From an uncultured Prevotellaceae bacterium (GTDB taxonomy: Bacteria; Bacteroidota; Bacteroidia; Bacteroidales; Bacteroidaceae): 12,147 nt of DNA. Below the pieces are notes generated by a model. The model worked only from the letters and a program-made list of their open reading frames with translations, ran no database searches and had not been told where the DNA came from. Position 1 is the first letter of the stretch. Each line of letters begins with the position of its first letter. The position numbers were made by a program, and so were the translations under genes. Shown here one piece after another: positions 1 through 6,463 of this stretch. The stretch is taken from assembly GCA_946644025.1 (NCBI GenBank), contig CAMPCG010000054.1:1-12147 (forward strand), given 5' to 3'.

Positions 1-1379
1 CCGGGGGAGGGTCTTTCGGGCCTAAAGGGTTCGTTTGGCCTCTTGCCATTCTCGTGCTCACCCTTATCTTTGGCTACTTTAGCCTTGACACCACTTTCGA
101 CTCGAACATTGCGAACATCAACTACATGAGCGCGCAGCAGCGGCAGGACATGGAGCGTCTTGCCAGCCTGAAGCCTCAGTGCGAGCAGACGGGCGACAGC
201 GTTTACCGGCGCTTCCTCTGTCCTGAGCAGGAGCAACGCCGCCGCTTGCGCCTGTGGGACGACTTCACGGCGCGTCACGGTCAGACGCTGGAAGACGGTA
301 TACGCCGGGCGGCGACGGCCGAAGGCTTTGCCGACGGAACGTTCGACGATTTCCTCCTGCTGCTGCACCGCCATTACGAGCCCCGACCATTGGAACATTT
401 CGCCCCGCTGCTCAGCACCGTCTTCGCACAAGACCAGATTGTCATTGCAGACGGAGAGGTCGTCGACGTGAGGGACATCAACTCCATGATTGTCACCCGC
501 CTTTCCGACGACTTCAACTACATCGGTTGGGCCTGCGGTCTCATCGTGTTCCTCTTCCTTTGGTTCTCGCTGGGCAGCCTGGAGCTGGCCGTGCTGTCGT
601 TCCTGCCCATGGCCGTCAGCTGGGTGTGGATTCTGGGGCTGATGTCGCTGTTTGACATTCACTTCAACCTGGTGAACATCATCCTTGCCACGTTTATCTT
701 CGGTCAGGGCGACGACTACACCATCTTCATGACCGAGGGCTGCCAGTACGAGTACGCCTACCGCCGGCCTATGCTTGCCAGCTACAAGCAGAGCATCGTC
801 CTCTCCGCCCTCATCATGTTCGTCGGCATCGGTGCGCTCATCTTCGCCCAGCACCCTGCGCTGCGCTCTCTGGCCCAGGTCACCATCGTGGGCATGTTCT
901 CCGTGGTACTGATGGCGTGGCTGTTGCCGCCGCTCCTCTTCCGCTGGCTTGTGACTGACGGTCGCGGCTACCGTCGGCGTCCGCTGTCGTTGTCGCTGCT
1001 CTGGCACCGTCTGCGTGGCGAGCAGCCTGACACTGACTCCTACCTGCGCCACCTGGTCTACGACCGCTACCGCTACAAGGGATGGGCCATCAGCCGCGAA
1101 GTGGCCCGCAGCCTGCGCCAGTCGTCAATCGCCAATTTGCAATCGTCAAACTCCCTCGCCGTCGTCAACAGCGGCTATGGCGAGCTGCCCCTGCTGCTGG
1201 CCTTGCAGCATCCCGGCGCCACCGTCTATGCCCTTGAGGCCGACAGCGAAAAGCTCGACGTGGCCCGTCACAGCGCCGAGGGCCTTGCGCCGAACATCGT
1301 CTTCATCGAGACGACAGACCAGGAACAGTTAAGCCGGCTACAGGCAGAAACCCCCGACCTACAAATCATCCGACTATGA
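1..1379 (+). CDS. MMPL/RND-family exporter, C-terminal part, with Rossmann-like tail (5' end outside window)
   Basis: The reading frame is open from base 3, so the gene starts before the window; 458 codons are visible. They begin with a membrane segment (WPLAILVLTLIFGYFSL), a periplasmic domain of about 130 residues, then a five-helix bundle with the RND/MMPL signature FGQGDDYTIFMTEG near bases 699-740. This is the second half of an MMPL-type transporter, an inner-membrane protein expected to move lipids or lipid-linked products. About 115 residues follow the last helix and contain a nucleotide/SAM-binding-like Rossmann start (VVNSGYGELPLLLAL, then acidic ALEAD), resembling a truncated methyltransferase fold. 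The stop overlaps the ACP start (ATGA), so the two are translationally coupled. In aryl-polyene-like loci such proteins are the presumed exporter; that role is inferred from the neighbours. A heptamer repeat lies in the linker before the tail (1123-1150). Confidence 0.85.
   Translation, partial: GGGSFGPKGFVWPLAILVLTLIFGYFSLDTTFDSNIANINYMSAQQRQDMERLASLKPQCEQTGDSVYRRFLCPEQEQRRRLRLWDDFTARHGQTLEDGIRRAATAEGFADGTFDDFLLLLHRHYEPRPLEHFAPLLSTVFAQDQIVIADGEVVDVRDINSMIVTRLSDDFNYIGWACGLIVFLFLWFSLGSLELAVLSFLPMAVSWVWILGLMSLFDIHFNLVNIILATFIFGQGDDYTIFMTEGCQYEYAYRRPMLASYKQSIVLSALIMFVGIGALIFAQHPALRSLAQVTIVGMFSVVLMAWLLPPLLFRWLVTDGRGYRRRPLSLSLLWHRLRGEQPDTDSYLRHLVYDRYRYKGWAISREVARSLRQSSIANLQSSNSLAVVNSGYGELPLLLALQHPGATVYALEADSEKLDVARHSAEGLAPNIVFIETTDQEQLSRLQAETPDLQIIRL
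1123..1150 (+). repeat. Heptamer tandem repeat inside the MMPL gene
   Basis: Four consecutive 7-bp units, CGTCAAT, CGCCAAT, TTGCAAT and CGTCAAA, lie in frame in the exporter gene. They encode the low-complexity stretch SSIANLQSSNS between the basic helix RSLRQ and the Rossmann-like domain. The units are degenerate but keep the 7-bp period and the CAAt core. Confidence 0.55.
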
Positions 1380-1600
1380 AAGAAAGAATCCGCACCCTCC
1401 TTGAAGAAGCCCTTCCCCTGGTGGACTTCGACTCCGACTTCCTCTTCAGCGAGCTCGACTCGCTGGGCGTGACCACCATCCTCATGCTCCTCTCCGACGA
1501 GTTCGGCATACACCTCGATGCCACCGACGCTACTCCCCGCAACCTGCGTTCGCTGGACAGCATCGTCGACATGGTGAAGCAGAAGGTAAGTGATGAGTGA
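1376..1600 (+). CDS. Acyl carrier protein
   Basis: A 74-residue acidic protein of typical acyl carrier size. The predicted phosphopantetheine attachment site is Ser29 in ELDSLGVTTILMLLSDEFGI, the standard DSL motif at the start of helix II. It should carry an acyl or aromatic starter/chain as a thioester. The start ATG overlaps the exporter stop by four bases, and the AMP ligase follows 29 bp downstream, so a carrier loaded by that ligase is likely. The last residues (VSDE) and the stop codon are encoded by a heptamer repeat running from 1587 to 1628, so the natural C-terminus probably was near VKQK. ACP identity is firm; that it serves an aryl-polyene-type pathway is inferred. Confidence 0.9.
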   Translation: MKERIRTLLEEALPLVDFDSDFLFSELDSLGVTTILMLLSDEFGIHLDATDATPRNLRSLDSIVDMVKQKVSDE

Positions 1601-1628
1601 TAAGTGATGAGTGATAAGTGATAAGTGA
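1587..1628 (+). repeat. Six-unit heptamer tandem repeat (TRAGTGA) across ACP stop and intergenic gap
   Basis: Six exact 7-bp units alternate between TAAGTGA and TGAGTGA (order A, G, A, G, A, A at position 3). The repeat supplies the last four codons and stop of the ACP and ends one base before ATG 1630 of the ligase. Both unit forms contain TGA or TAA in several frames, so any copy-number change would still terminate the ACP quickly but would alter its tail and the distance to the next start. Confidence 0.9.
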
Positions 1629-1629
1629 G

Positions 1630-2967
1630 ATGCATTTAGACAGCCTTGAAGACTATATTGCCTGTCATGCCGCCAGTCAGCCCGACAAGGTGGCTATTGT
1701 CTGCGGTTCGGAGCGTTGCACCTACGCCGAGCTTCACGAGCTCATAGAGTGCCGTGTCTCCCGGCTGTCGGCCTGCGGCAGTCCGGGTACCATCGTCACC
1801 CTGCGTGCCGAGCCCACCATCGACTTCCTCGTCACTTACTTTGCGCTCCACCGTTGCGGTCTTGTCGCCGCCCCCCTGGAGCGTGACCTGCCCGAGGAGG
1901 CGTTCCGGCGCGTGACCGCCGGGCTGACACTTCACCGCTGTCCTGAGGGAACGGCCGACGTGCTCTACACCACGGGCACCACAGGACGGTCGAAGGGCGT
2001 CATGGTGAGCCACCGCGCCATCCTGGCCGATGCCGAGAACCTCATTGCCGGACAGGGCTTTACACAAGACACCCTCTTCGTGGTCAACGGGCCGCTGAAC
2101 CACATCGGGAGCCTCTCGAAGGTCTACCCCGTCGTGCTCCTCGGCGCAACGCTCATCATCGTCGACGGGCTGAAAGACCTCAATGCCTTCTTCAGCGCCT
2201 TTTCGTCTACCGCGGCCCGTCGCTTCGCCACCTTCCTCGTCCCCGCCAGCATACGCATCCTCTTGCAGCTGGCCCCCGACCGTCTGGCCGCCCTGGCCGA
2301 CCGCCTGGACTTCATCGAGACCGGAGCCGCCGCCATGGCCCAGGCCGACATGGAGGCCCTCTGCCGTCTGCTGCCCAGCACCCGCCTCTACAATACCTAC
2401 GCCAGCACCGAGACCGGCATCATCTGCACCCATAATTTCAATGGGGGTTGGGCGTTGGGTGCTGGCTGTCTGGGTCGTCCCATGCCCCATTCCGGCGTCC
2501 ACATCACCGATGCAGGTCTCATTGCCTGTACCGGTGCAACGCTGATGACCGGCTATGTGGGCGAGCCGGAGCGCACGGCCCAGGTGCTGCGCGACGGTGT
2601 GCTCTACACCAGCGACGTGGGCACCATCGATGACAGTGGACGGCTGCACCTGCAGGGCCGTCAGGACGACGTCATCAACGTGGGCGGCTTCAAGGTGGCC
2701 CCCACGGAGGTGGAGGATGTCGCCATGAGTCACCCCATGGTGGCCGACTGCCTTTGCATTGCCGCCGACCATAAAATTACGGGAAAGGCTCTGAAACTTC
2801 TTGTTGTTCCAGCCGAGGGCGCCACGCTCGACAAGCGCGCCCTGGCCCGCTATCTCGCTTCGCACCTGGAAAGCTTCAAGGTGCCCCTGCTCTACGAAGC
2901 AACTGACAGCATACGCCGCACCTTCAACGGAAAGCCCGACCGGAAGTGGTATTCAGGGCCTCTGTAG
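1630..2967 (+). CDS. AMP-dependent acyl-/aryl-ACP or -CoA ligase (ANL superfamily)
   Basis: A 445-residue adenylate-forming enzyme, expected to activate a carboxylic acid with ATP and load it on the preceding ACP or CoA. Visible motifs, numbered from ATG 1630: P-loop TTGTTGRSKG (114-123), NTYASTETG (255-263), YTSDVG (326-331), hinge GRQDDVINVGG (343-353) and the C-terminal catalytic lysine in NGKPDRK (Lys435). All core motifs are intact; the protein is shorter than the usual 500 or more residues, mainly before the P-loop. A GTG at 1618 extends the frame by four residues but lies inside a heptamer repeat, so ATG 1630 is chosen. The gene ends 15 bp inside the convergent FAD gene. Context (ACP, MMPL exporter, LolA, GT/acyltransferase) suggests an aryl starter ligase of a polyene pathway; the substrate cannot be read from sequence. 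Confidence 0.88.
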   Translation: MHLDSLEDYIACHAASQPDKVAIVCGSERCTYAELHELIECRVSRLSACGSPGTIVTLRAEPTIDFLVTYFALHRCGLVAAPLERDLPEEAFRRVTAGLTLHRCPEGTADVLYTTGTTGRSKGVMVSHRAILADAENLIAGQGFTQDTLFVVNGPLNHIGSLSKVYPVVLLGATLIIVDGLKDLNAFFSAFSSTAARRFATFLVPASIRILLQLAPDRLAALADRLDFIETGAAAMAQADMEALCRLLPSTRLYNTYASTETGIICTHNFNGGWALGAGCLGRPMPHSGVHITDAGLIACTGATLMTGYVGEPERTAQVLRDGVLYTSDVGTIDDSGRLHLQGRQDDVINVGGFKVAPTEVEDVAMSHPMVADCLCIAADHKITGKALKLLVVPAEGATLDKRALARYLASHLESFKVPLLYEATDSIRRTFNGKPDRKWYSGPL

Positions 2968-4572
2968 CAGTTCGTTGCACGTGACCATGGTGCCGACGAG
3001 TACGCCCTGCATCCCGTGTGAGTTGATGTTCTGCCCGGTCTGAAAGAGATTGGGAATCTTGGTGCGGTGGGGCACACGTCCGGCCGGTCCGAGGCCGATG
3101 TCCTTGGCGATGCCGTACATGCTGCCGCGCTCCGTGCCGGTATAGTCGCGGTAGGTGAGCGGCGTGGAGGTGTAGAAGTGGGCTATGTTTGAGGTGATTC
3201 CCGGAAAATGTTTCTCTAATGACTCCAGCAGCTTCTGGGCCTTCCGGCGCTTGAAGTTCTCGTAGTCCTGGCCGCGGTGGCCCACCGTCGTTCCGGCCCA
3301 TGCCGCCACGTCGTCCCACTGCATATAGGAGAGCACGACCCCCGTGCGGGCAAACTTGAGGGGGCTGGCACCAGAGGCCCCAGAGGCCCCCCCTTCTGCC
3401 CCCGGGGGGGCTACTATAGTTTTGCTGTTCAGGGGAGAGTCTATAGTAGCCCCCTCGGGGGCCGAAGGGGGGGCTTCGCAGAAGTGCATGTATAGGAATC
3501 CCTTGGGCCACGACTGCTCGTTGTAGTGCTCGCAGCCCCAGGGCGTGTCGGTGTTGTAGCCGTAGTAGTTGTGGTTCATGTAGGGCACGCAGCCCTCGCG
3601 GAAGTGCAGGTAGACGGCGAATACGCCTACGGTCTGTTCCATGGCGTTGACACGGCGGCGGAAGGCGGGCCGTATCAGGTGGGAGTCGGTCAGCTCGAGG
3701 GTGCGCATGGGGTGGATGCCGCTGATGACGAAGTCGGCGGCGTAGTAGTCGCCCGTGGCCGTCTCCACACCCGTGGCGCGGCTGTCGTCGCAGACAATCT
3801 TCACTGCGCGCTGGCGGGTGAACACATGTCCGCCGTAGCGCTCGATGGTGCCGACGAGCGAGCGGGCTATCGCGTCGCTGCCGCCGACGATGCGGAATGC
3901 GCTCTGGTTGTAGAAGTCCGTGACGAAAGCGTGGGTGGCGAAGGGCGTCTTGCCCCGCTCGGCGGCGTAGAGCGGCAGGTTGCCCACCAGCACCTTGGCC
4001 AGCAGCGGGTCGGTGATGAGCTCGTCGATGACGCTGTCGATGCTGCGCAAGGCCCCCCCTACGGCCCCCGAGGGGGCTTCTATAGTTTTGCCGTTCAGAA
4101 GAGAGCCTATAGTAGCCCCCTCGGGGGCAGAAGGGGGGGCCTTTGGGTACTGGTTGAGCAATGCTGAGGCACTGCTTACGCGCTCCACGGCGTCGAAATA
4201 CCGGCAGAGGTTGTCCTTCTGGCGGGGGAAGTAGCTGGCCATCTGCTCGATGAACGCCTCCCGGCCATTGGCGAAGCGGAACTGCTGGCCACAGAGGCCG
4301 ACAACCTCGTAGCCCGTAGGGTCGAGCTGCGAGAGGCTCACGTCGGCCTTCAGCCCGAGGTAGTCCATGATGCGGTCCATGGACTGCCCCTCGGCGGCAC
4401 TGCCTATGAAGTGCATACCCGTCTCGAAGCGGGCACCGCCACGGCTGAAGCACTGTAGGCAGCCACCCGCCTGGGCACCCTGCTCCAGCACCGTCACCTC
4501 GAAACCGTTCTTGGCCAGGATGACGCCACACGTGAGGCCGCCAAGCCCCGAGCCTATGATGCAGACTTTCAT
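2953..4572 (-). CDS. Phytoene-desaturase-like FAD-dependent oxidoreductase with two repeat-encoded inserts
   Basis: A 539-residue flavoprotein. The N-terminus carries the dinucleotide-binding motif GSGLGGLTCGVILAKNGFEV with the acidic residue Glu30 of VLEQ, followed by GGCLQCFSRGGARFETGMHF, as in the CrtI/carotenoid isomerase/retinol saturase group; the C-terminal FAD segment is NLFQTGQNINSHGMQG (508-523). Such enzymes desaturate, saturate or isomerise polyenes. Two Pro/Ala/Gly-rich inserts, about residues 144-174 and 366-400, are encoded by palindromic elements; without them the enzyme would be about 475 residues, nearer the family norm. The inserts lie outside the FAD motifs, so activity could persist. 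The gene overlaps the ligase by 15 bp tail to tail and has its own Bacteroidetes-type promoter at 4604-4635. A role in a polyene pigment is inferred from context. Confidence 0.87.
   Translation of the reverse strand: MKVCIIGSGLGGLTCGVILAKNGFEVTVLEQGAQAGGCLQCFSRGGARFETGMHFIGSAAEGQSMDRIMDYLGLKADVSLSQLDPTGYEVVGLCGQQFRFANGREAFIEQMASYFPRQKDNLCRYFDAVERVSSASALLNQYPKAPPSAPEGATIGSLLNGKTIEAPSGAVGGALRSIDSVIDELITDPLLAKVLVGNLPLYAAERGKTPFATHAFVTDFYNQSAFRIVGGSDAIARSLVGTIERYGGHVFTRQRAVKIVCDDSRATGVETATGDYYAADFVISGIHPMRTLELTDSHLIRPAFRRRVNAMEQTVGVFAVYLHFREGCVPYMNHNYYGYNTDTPWGCEHYNEQSWPKGFLYMHFCEAPPSAPEGATIDSPLNSKTIVAPPGAEGGASGASGASPLKFARTGVVLSYMQWDDVAAWAGTTVGHRGQDYENFKRRKAQKLLESLEKHFPGITSNIAHFYTSTPLTYRDYTGTERGSMYGIAKDIGLGPAGRVPHRTKIPNLFQTGQNINSHGMQGVLVGTMVTCNELLQRP
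3386..3474 (+). repeat. 89-bp palindromic element, copy A (in frame in FAD gene)
   Basis: Left arm 3386-3419 and right arm 3441-3474 are 34-bp inverted repeats with two mismatches, separated by a 21-bp loop. Element orientation is defined by the loop reading TTTTGCTGTTC on the plus strand. Read on the minus strand it encodes APPSAPEGATIDSPLNSK followed by TIVAPPGAEGGAS in the oxidoreductase, residues about 366-397. A short repeat of the GAS codons (3371-3386) extends the insert on one side. Confidence 0.95.
4052..4140 (+). repeat. 89-bp palindromic element, copy B (in frame in FAD gene)
   Basis: Arms 4052-4085 and 4107-4140 (34 bp each) flank a 21-bp loop, the same architecture and orientation as the copy at 3386. 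On the minus strand it encodes APPSAPEGATIGSLLNGK then TIEAPSGAVGGA, residues about 145-174 of the same oxidoreductase. The loop differs from the other copies at a few bases (AAGAGAGC in place of GGGGAGAG-type), so the copies are not identical and probably not recent duplicates of one another. Confidence 0.95.
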
Positions 4573-4603
4573 CGCCGTAATGTTTTAATTCTAAATATCG
4601 GGA

Positions 4604-4635
4604 CAAAGTTACGAAGAAGTAGGCAAACGGCCAAA
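4604..4635 (-). promoter_or_regulatory. Bacteroidetes-type promoter for the FAD oxidoreductase
   Basis: On the minus strand, TTTG (4635-4632), a 20-bp spacer and TAACTTTG (4611-4604) match the Bacteroidetes sigma-ABfr form. Transcription would start near 4597, about 25 bp before ATG 4572. Confidence 0.7.
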
Positions 4636-4689
4636 TAAACCGTCGTTTTATTATCTTTTATTTTTTTAATCTTTTAATCTTTCATTTAT

Positions 4690-4720
4690 TTTGTGCTTTC
4701 CGAAAAACTGCCTAATTTTG
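4690..4720 (+). promoter_or_regulatory. Bacteroidetes-type promoter for the DUF4230 gene pair
   Basis: TTTG at 4690-4693, a 19-bp spacer and TAATTTTG at 4713-4720 match the Bacteroidetes promoter form exactly. A start near 4727 gives a 5' leader of about 115 nt that contains the hairpin element at 4731-4798. It is divergent from the promoter at 4604-4635, with an AT-rich stretch (4645-4690) between them. Confidence 0.75.
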
Positions 4721-4730
4721 CAGCGCACTT

Positions 4731-4798
4731 GTAGGAGGCGACGTGTCCCACGTCGCAATCCGGCAGATTGCTGCGGCGTGAGAAGCGTCGCCTCCTAC
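4731..4798 (+). repeat. Hairpin/palindromic element in the 5' leader of the DUF4230 operon
   Basis: Outer arms GTAGGAGGCGACG (4731-4743) and CGTCGCCTCCTAC (4786-4798) are perfectly complementary over 13 bp. Inside are two more perfect hairpins: GCGACGTG/CACGTCGC with a 3-nt loop (4738-4756) and GCAATC/GATTGC with a 5-nt loop (4755-4771). The outer and first inner stems share bases 4738-4743, so they are mutually exclusive. It sits just after the predicted transcription start. It may be another dispersed palindromic repeat or a leader RNA structure; it matches no riboswitch I recognise. Confidence 0.6.
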
Positions 4799-4841
4799 TG
4801 CAAAGCGGTGTAATAACCATCAGTTATGTAGAAGACAGATT

Positions 4842-5522
4842 ATGAAGAATCCTATTATGCGACTCCGAAATTGTCTTTTGGCTGTTCTCTTCGGCTGCCT
4901 TGCCGCGCCGTTTCCCTGCTCGTGCAGCAGCGACGCCGAAGAGAACGTCGACATGAAGAGCATCAGGGACTGCGCCGAGCTGGAAGTGGCCGAGTTCTCC
5001 TTTCACAAGATTATTGTGGAGCGGAGCAGGGTCAGCGCCCTGTCCATACGCGGGGTGGGATTTGCCAGTCTGCCCGAGAAGACCCTCATCCTGCCCGTCG
5101 ACGTGAGCGTAGTGGGTAAGATAGACTTCTCGGGGGTGACGAGCGACAACCTCATCGCGGGCGACGACGGCGCGGTCACCTTCGTGCTGCCCGACCCCAC
5201 GTTTCATGTACTCTCCGTGCAGCCCGACTACACGATGCGCGGCAAGGCCTCGAGGGAGCAGTGGTATCGCGGCGGGCGATTCACCGACGAGGAGATAAGA
5301 CGCTATGCGGCGCAGGCCTGCGACTCCATCATGACCCGGCGCGCCCTGCAGATGATGGCCGACCGCAGCCGCGACAATGCAGCCACCATCCTCATACCGC
5401 TGGTCTCCACGGCAACGGGAGTGCCCATGGAGAAGGTCACCGTACAGTTCCGCTCGGACCTGAACGCCTCGGCGGCAACGCTGAAAGACGGCAATATGAT
5501 TATCTTCAAGAGAAGGGAATAA
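4842..5522 (+). CDS. DUF4230 family protein, exported (possible lipoprotein)
   Basis: A 226-residue protein with an N-terminal signal: basic MRLRN then CLLAVLFGCLAAPFPCSC, with possible lipidation cysteines at Cys19 (LFGC) or Cys26/28. The mature part has the pattern of DUF4230 proteins: an N-terminal strand segment ELEVAEFSFHKII, then LILPVDVSVVGKIDFSGV, a short VTFVLPDPTFHVLSV segment, and a helical C-terminal part ending in a conserved-looking VTVQFRS strand. The molecular function of DUF4230 is not known. ATG 4842 is chosen; ATG 4857 (residue 6) is an alternative that keeps the signal. A second DUF4230 gene follows after 38 bp, so the two form an operon driven from 4690-4720 and probably act together at the cell envelope. 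Confidence 0.75.
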   Translation: MKNPIMRLRNCLLAVLFGCLAAPFPCSCSSDAEENVDMKSIRDCAELEVAEFSFHKIIVERSRVSALSIRGVGFASLPEKTLILPVDVSVVGKIDFSGVTSDNLIAGDDGAVTFVLPDPTFHVLSVQPDYTMRGKASREQWYRGGRFTDEEIRRYAAQACDSIMTRRALQMMADRSRDNAATILIPLVSTATGVPMEKVTVQFRSDLNASAATLKDGNMIIFKRRE

Positions 5523-5560
5523 GCAGAGAGGGGGCTTTTTAATCTTTTAAACCTTTTGAT

Positions 5561-6136
5561 ATGTCACGACTTTTGATTACAGCGATAAAGATTGGTCTCG
5601 TCGTCCTCGTCGCCCTGTGGGTCTACCGATGGGTGACGGGCGTACCACTGGTGAGCCTGTTCCACCGTGAAGAGAAAATGGAGAAGACGGCCACCGTGTT
5701 GCGCAGCATAGAAAACACCAACCGGTGGGTGCTGCTCACCGTTGAAGACGAAGAGGTGGTGATAAAGGAACACACGCTGGGCAACGTGGCCAAAATCTAT
5801 CCGTCGGTCTACGAGCTGGGCATTGAGCTGGACGACAGCGATGACTGGTTCGTGATAGAGGAGACGGACAGCAGCAAGACGGCCCGCCTGACGCTGCCCC
5901 CCATAAGAATCCTCAATCCGAACGGAATAGACGCCACGAAGGTGAACAACGTCTACGGTGATGCCGACGACGCCGAAAAGATTGCCATGCAGAAGGAGGC
6001 CGAGATAAAGCTCAAGCGGCGCGCCCTCTCAGACGCTAACATCGTGGCGGCCAGGATTAACGCCGAAAAGCTGTTCAACAACCTCTTCAGCATCATGGGC
6101 TGTGACCGCGTCGAGATTGAATGGAGTGGGAAGTGA
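5561..6136 (+). CDS. DUF4230 family protein, membrane anchored
   Basis: A 191-residue protein with one N-terminal transmembrane segment (about residues 7-27, TAIKIGLVVLVALWVYRWVTG) and a soluble domain resembling its upstream neighbour: a segment TATVLRSIENTNRWVLLTVEDEEV, a strand-rich core ending RLTLPPIRILNPNGIDATKV, and a charged helix (residues about 130-170) ending with a VEIEW strand. It is probably a second DUF4230 member, with the body in the periplasm. It is co-transcribed with the 4842 gene; the 38-bp gap holds only an AT-rich stretch. Its stop codon is embedded in a short heptamer run. Function unknown. Confidence 0.72.
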   Translation: MSRLLITAIKIGLVVLVALWVYRWVTGVPLVSLFHREEKMEKTATVLRSIENTNRWVLLTVEDEEVVIKEHTLGNVAKIYPSVYELGIELDDSDDWFVIEETDSSKTARLTLPPIRILNPNGIDATKVNNVYGDADDAEKIAMQKEAEIKLKRRALSDANIVAARINAEKLFNNLFSIMGCDRVEIEWSGK

Positions 6137-6146
6137 GAGGTGAGGG
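6126..6146 (+). repeat. Short heptamer run over the stop codon of the second DUF4230 gene
   Basis: Three 7-bp units, GTGGGAA, GTGAGAG and GTGAGGG, cover the last codons and the TGA stop (6134-6136). The period breaks by one base just after. It is weak on its own, but a heptamer run also covers the ACP stop at 1587-1628. Confidence 0.4.
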
Positions 6147-6449
6147 GGTGAGCATACCTTAAACTAACCAATTCCCGTATTGTTTCTTTCCGGAGGGGAT
6201 TTCTTAACCCATTTCTTCCCCGTCCTCCCGCCCGCAAAGCTATCGTAGCCCCCTCAGGGACCGAAGGGTGGGGCTTCCCCCCTTGAAAAGTTGCCTTTGC
6301 CCGTATATTAAATAGGTAAAGGGTAGGGACAATCTATAAACGCTGTCAGTGTTTGTACAAACACTGACAGCGTTTATAGAAACGCCGACAGCGTTTATAC
6401 AAACACTGACGTGGTTTGTAGAAATACCGTCGGCGCTTAGCTACCGCTG
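6137..6449. other. Repeat-filled intergenic region between convergent operons
   Basis: About 310 bp without a gene. It holds the end of a heptamer run, a decayed half palindromic element (6240-6274), a short C-rich/T-rich stretch, and most of the 21-bp array (from 6333). No convincing promoter in either direction and no RNA gene is visible. The base composition shifts toward A+T from about 6290 onward, the start of the DUF3990 cassette side. Confidence 0.7.
6240..6274 (+). repeat. Half copy of the 89-bp palindromic element (remnant, intergenic)
   Basis: This 35-bp stretch aligns with the right arm of the palindromic element (CTATCGTAGCCCCCTCAGGG, then CCGAAGGGTGGGGC) with several substitutions and a one-base length difference. 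No matching left arm or loop precedes it. It is the only copy in the window that is not inside a gene, and it is decayed. Confidence 0.8.
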
Positions 6450-6463
6450 TCAGTTCTGTATTT
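6333..6463. repeat. 21-bp tandem array of near-palindromic units containing a perfect 48-bp palindrome
   Basis: Bases 6333-6356 and 6357-6380 are exact reverse complements (24 bp each, no loop). From 6338 the sequence falls into six 21-bp units (6338, 6359, 6380, 6401, 6422, 6443), each built on AAACRCYGWCAGYGTTT-like cores and joined by TAC or TAG, with divergence rising toward the right end. The last unit covers the stop codon of the minus-strand gene at 6450. It lies between convergent genes, so transcripts from both sides would enter a very strong hairpin; a terminator or insulating role is possible, but no U-tract follows the stem. Confidence 0.85.

Noticed and set aside
3..38. Possible degenerate element end at the left window edge (GGGGGAGGGTCTTTCGGGCC)
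   Set aside because: Gly-rich loop and a small imperfect palindrome are visible, but the alignment to the 89-bp element is poor and the sequence is cut by the window edge.
1636..2865. 409-codon open frame antisense to the AMP ligase
   Set aside because: It mirrors the GC-rich ligase gene, shows no recognisable motif, and the plus-strand protein has all ANL motifs intact.
2924..4606. 560-codon minus-strand frame overlapping the FAD gene in another phase
   Set aside because: Its translation is Arg/Pro/His-rich, as expected from an out-of-frame reading of GC-rich DNA, while the 2953-4572 frame has the FAD motifs.
4661..5551. Shared TTTTTAATCTTTTAA stretch upstream of both DUF4230 genes (about 4663-4677 and 5536-5550)
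   Set aside because: Similar T-rich strings are expected by chance in AT-rich spacers of this group, and the positions relative to the starts differ, so I do not call a regulatory site.
6333..6463. CRISPR array
   Set aside because: The 21-bp units are contiguous with no unique spacers, and no cas genes are nearby.
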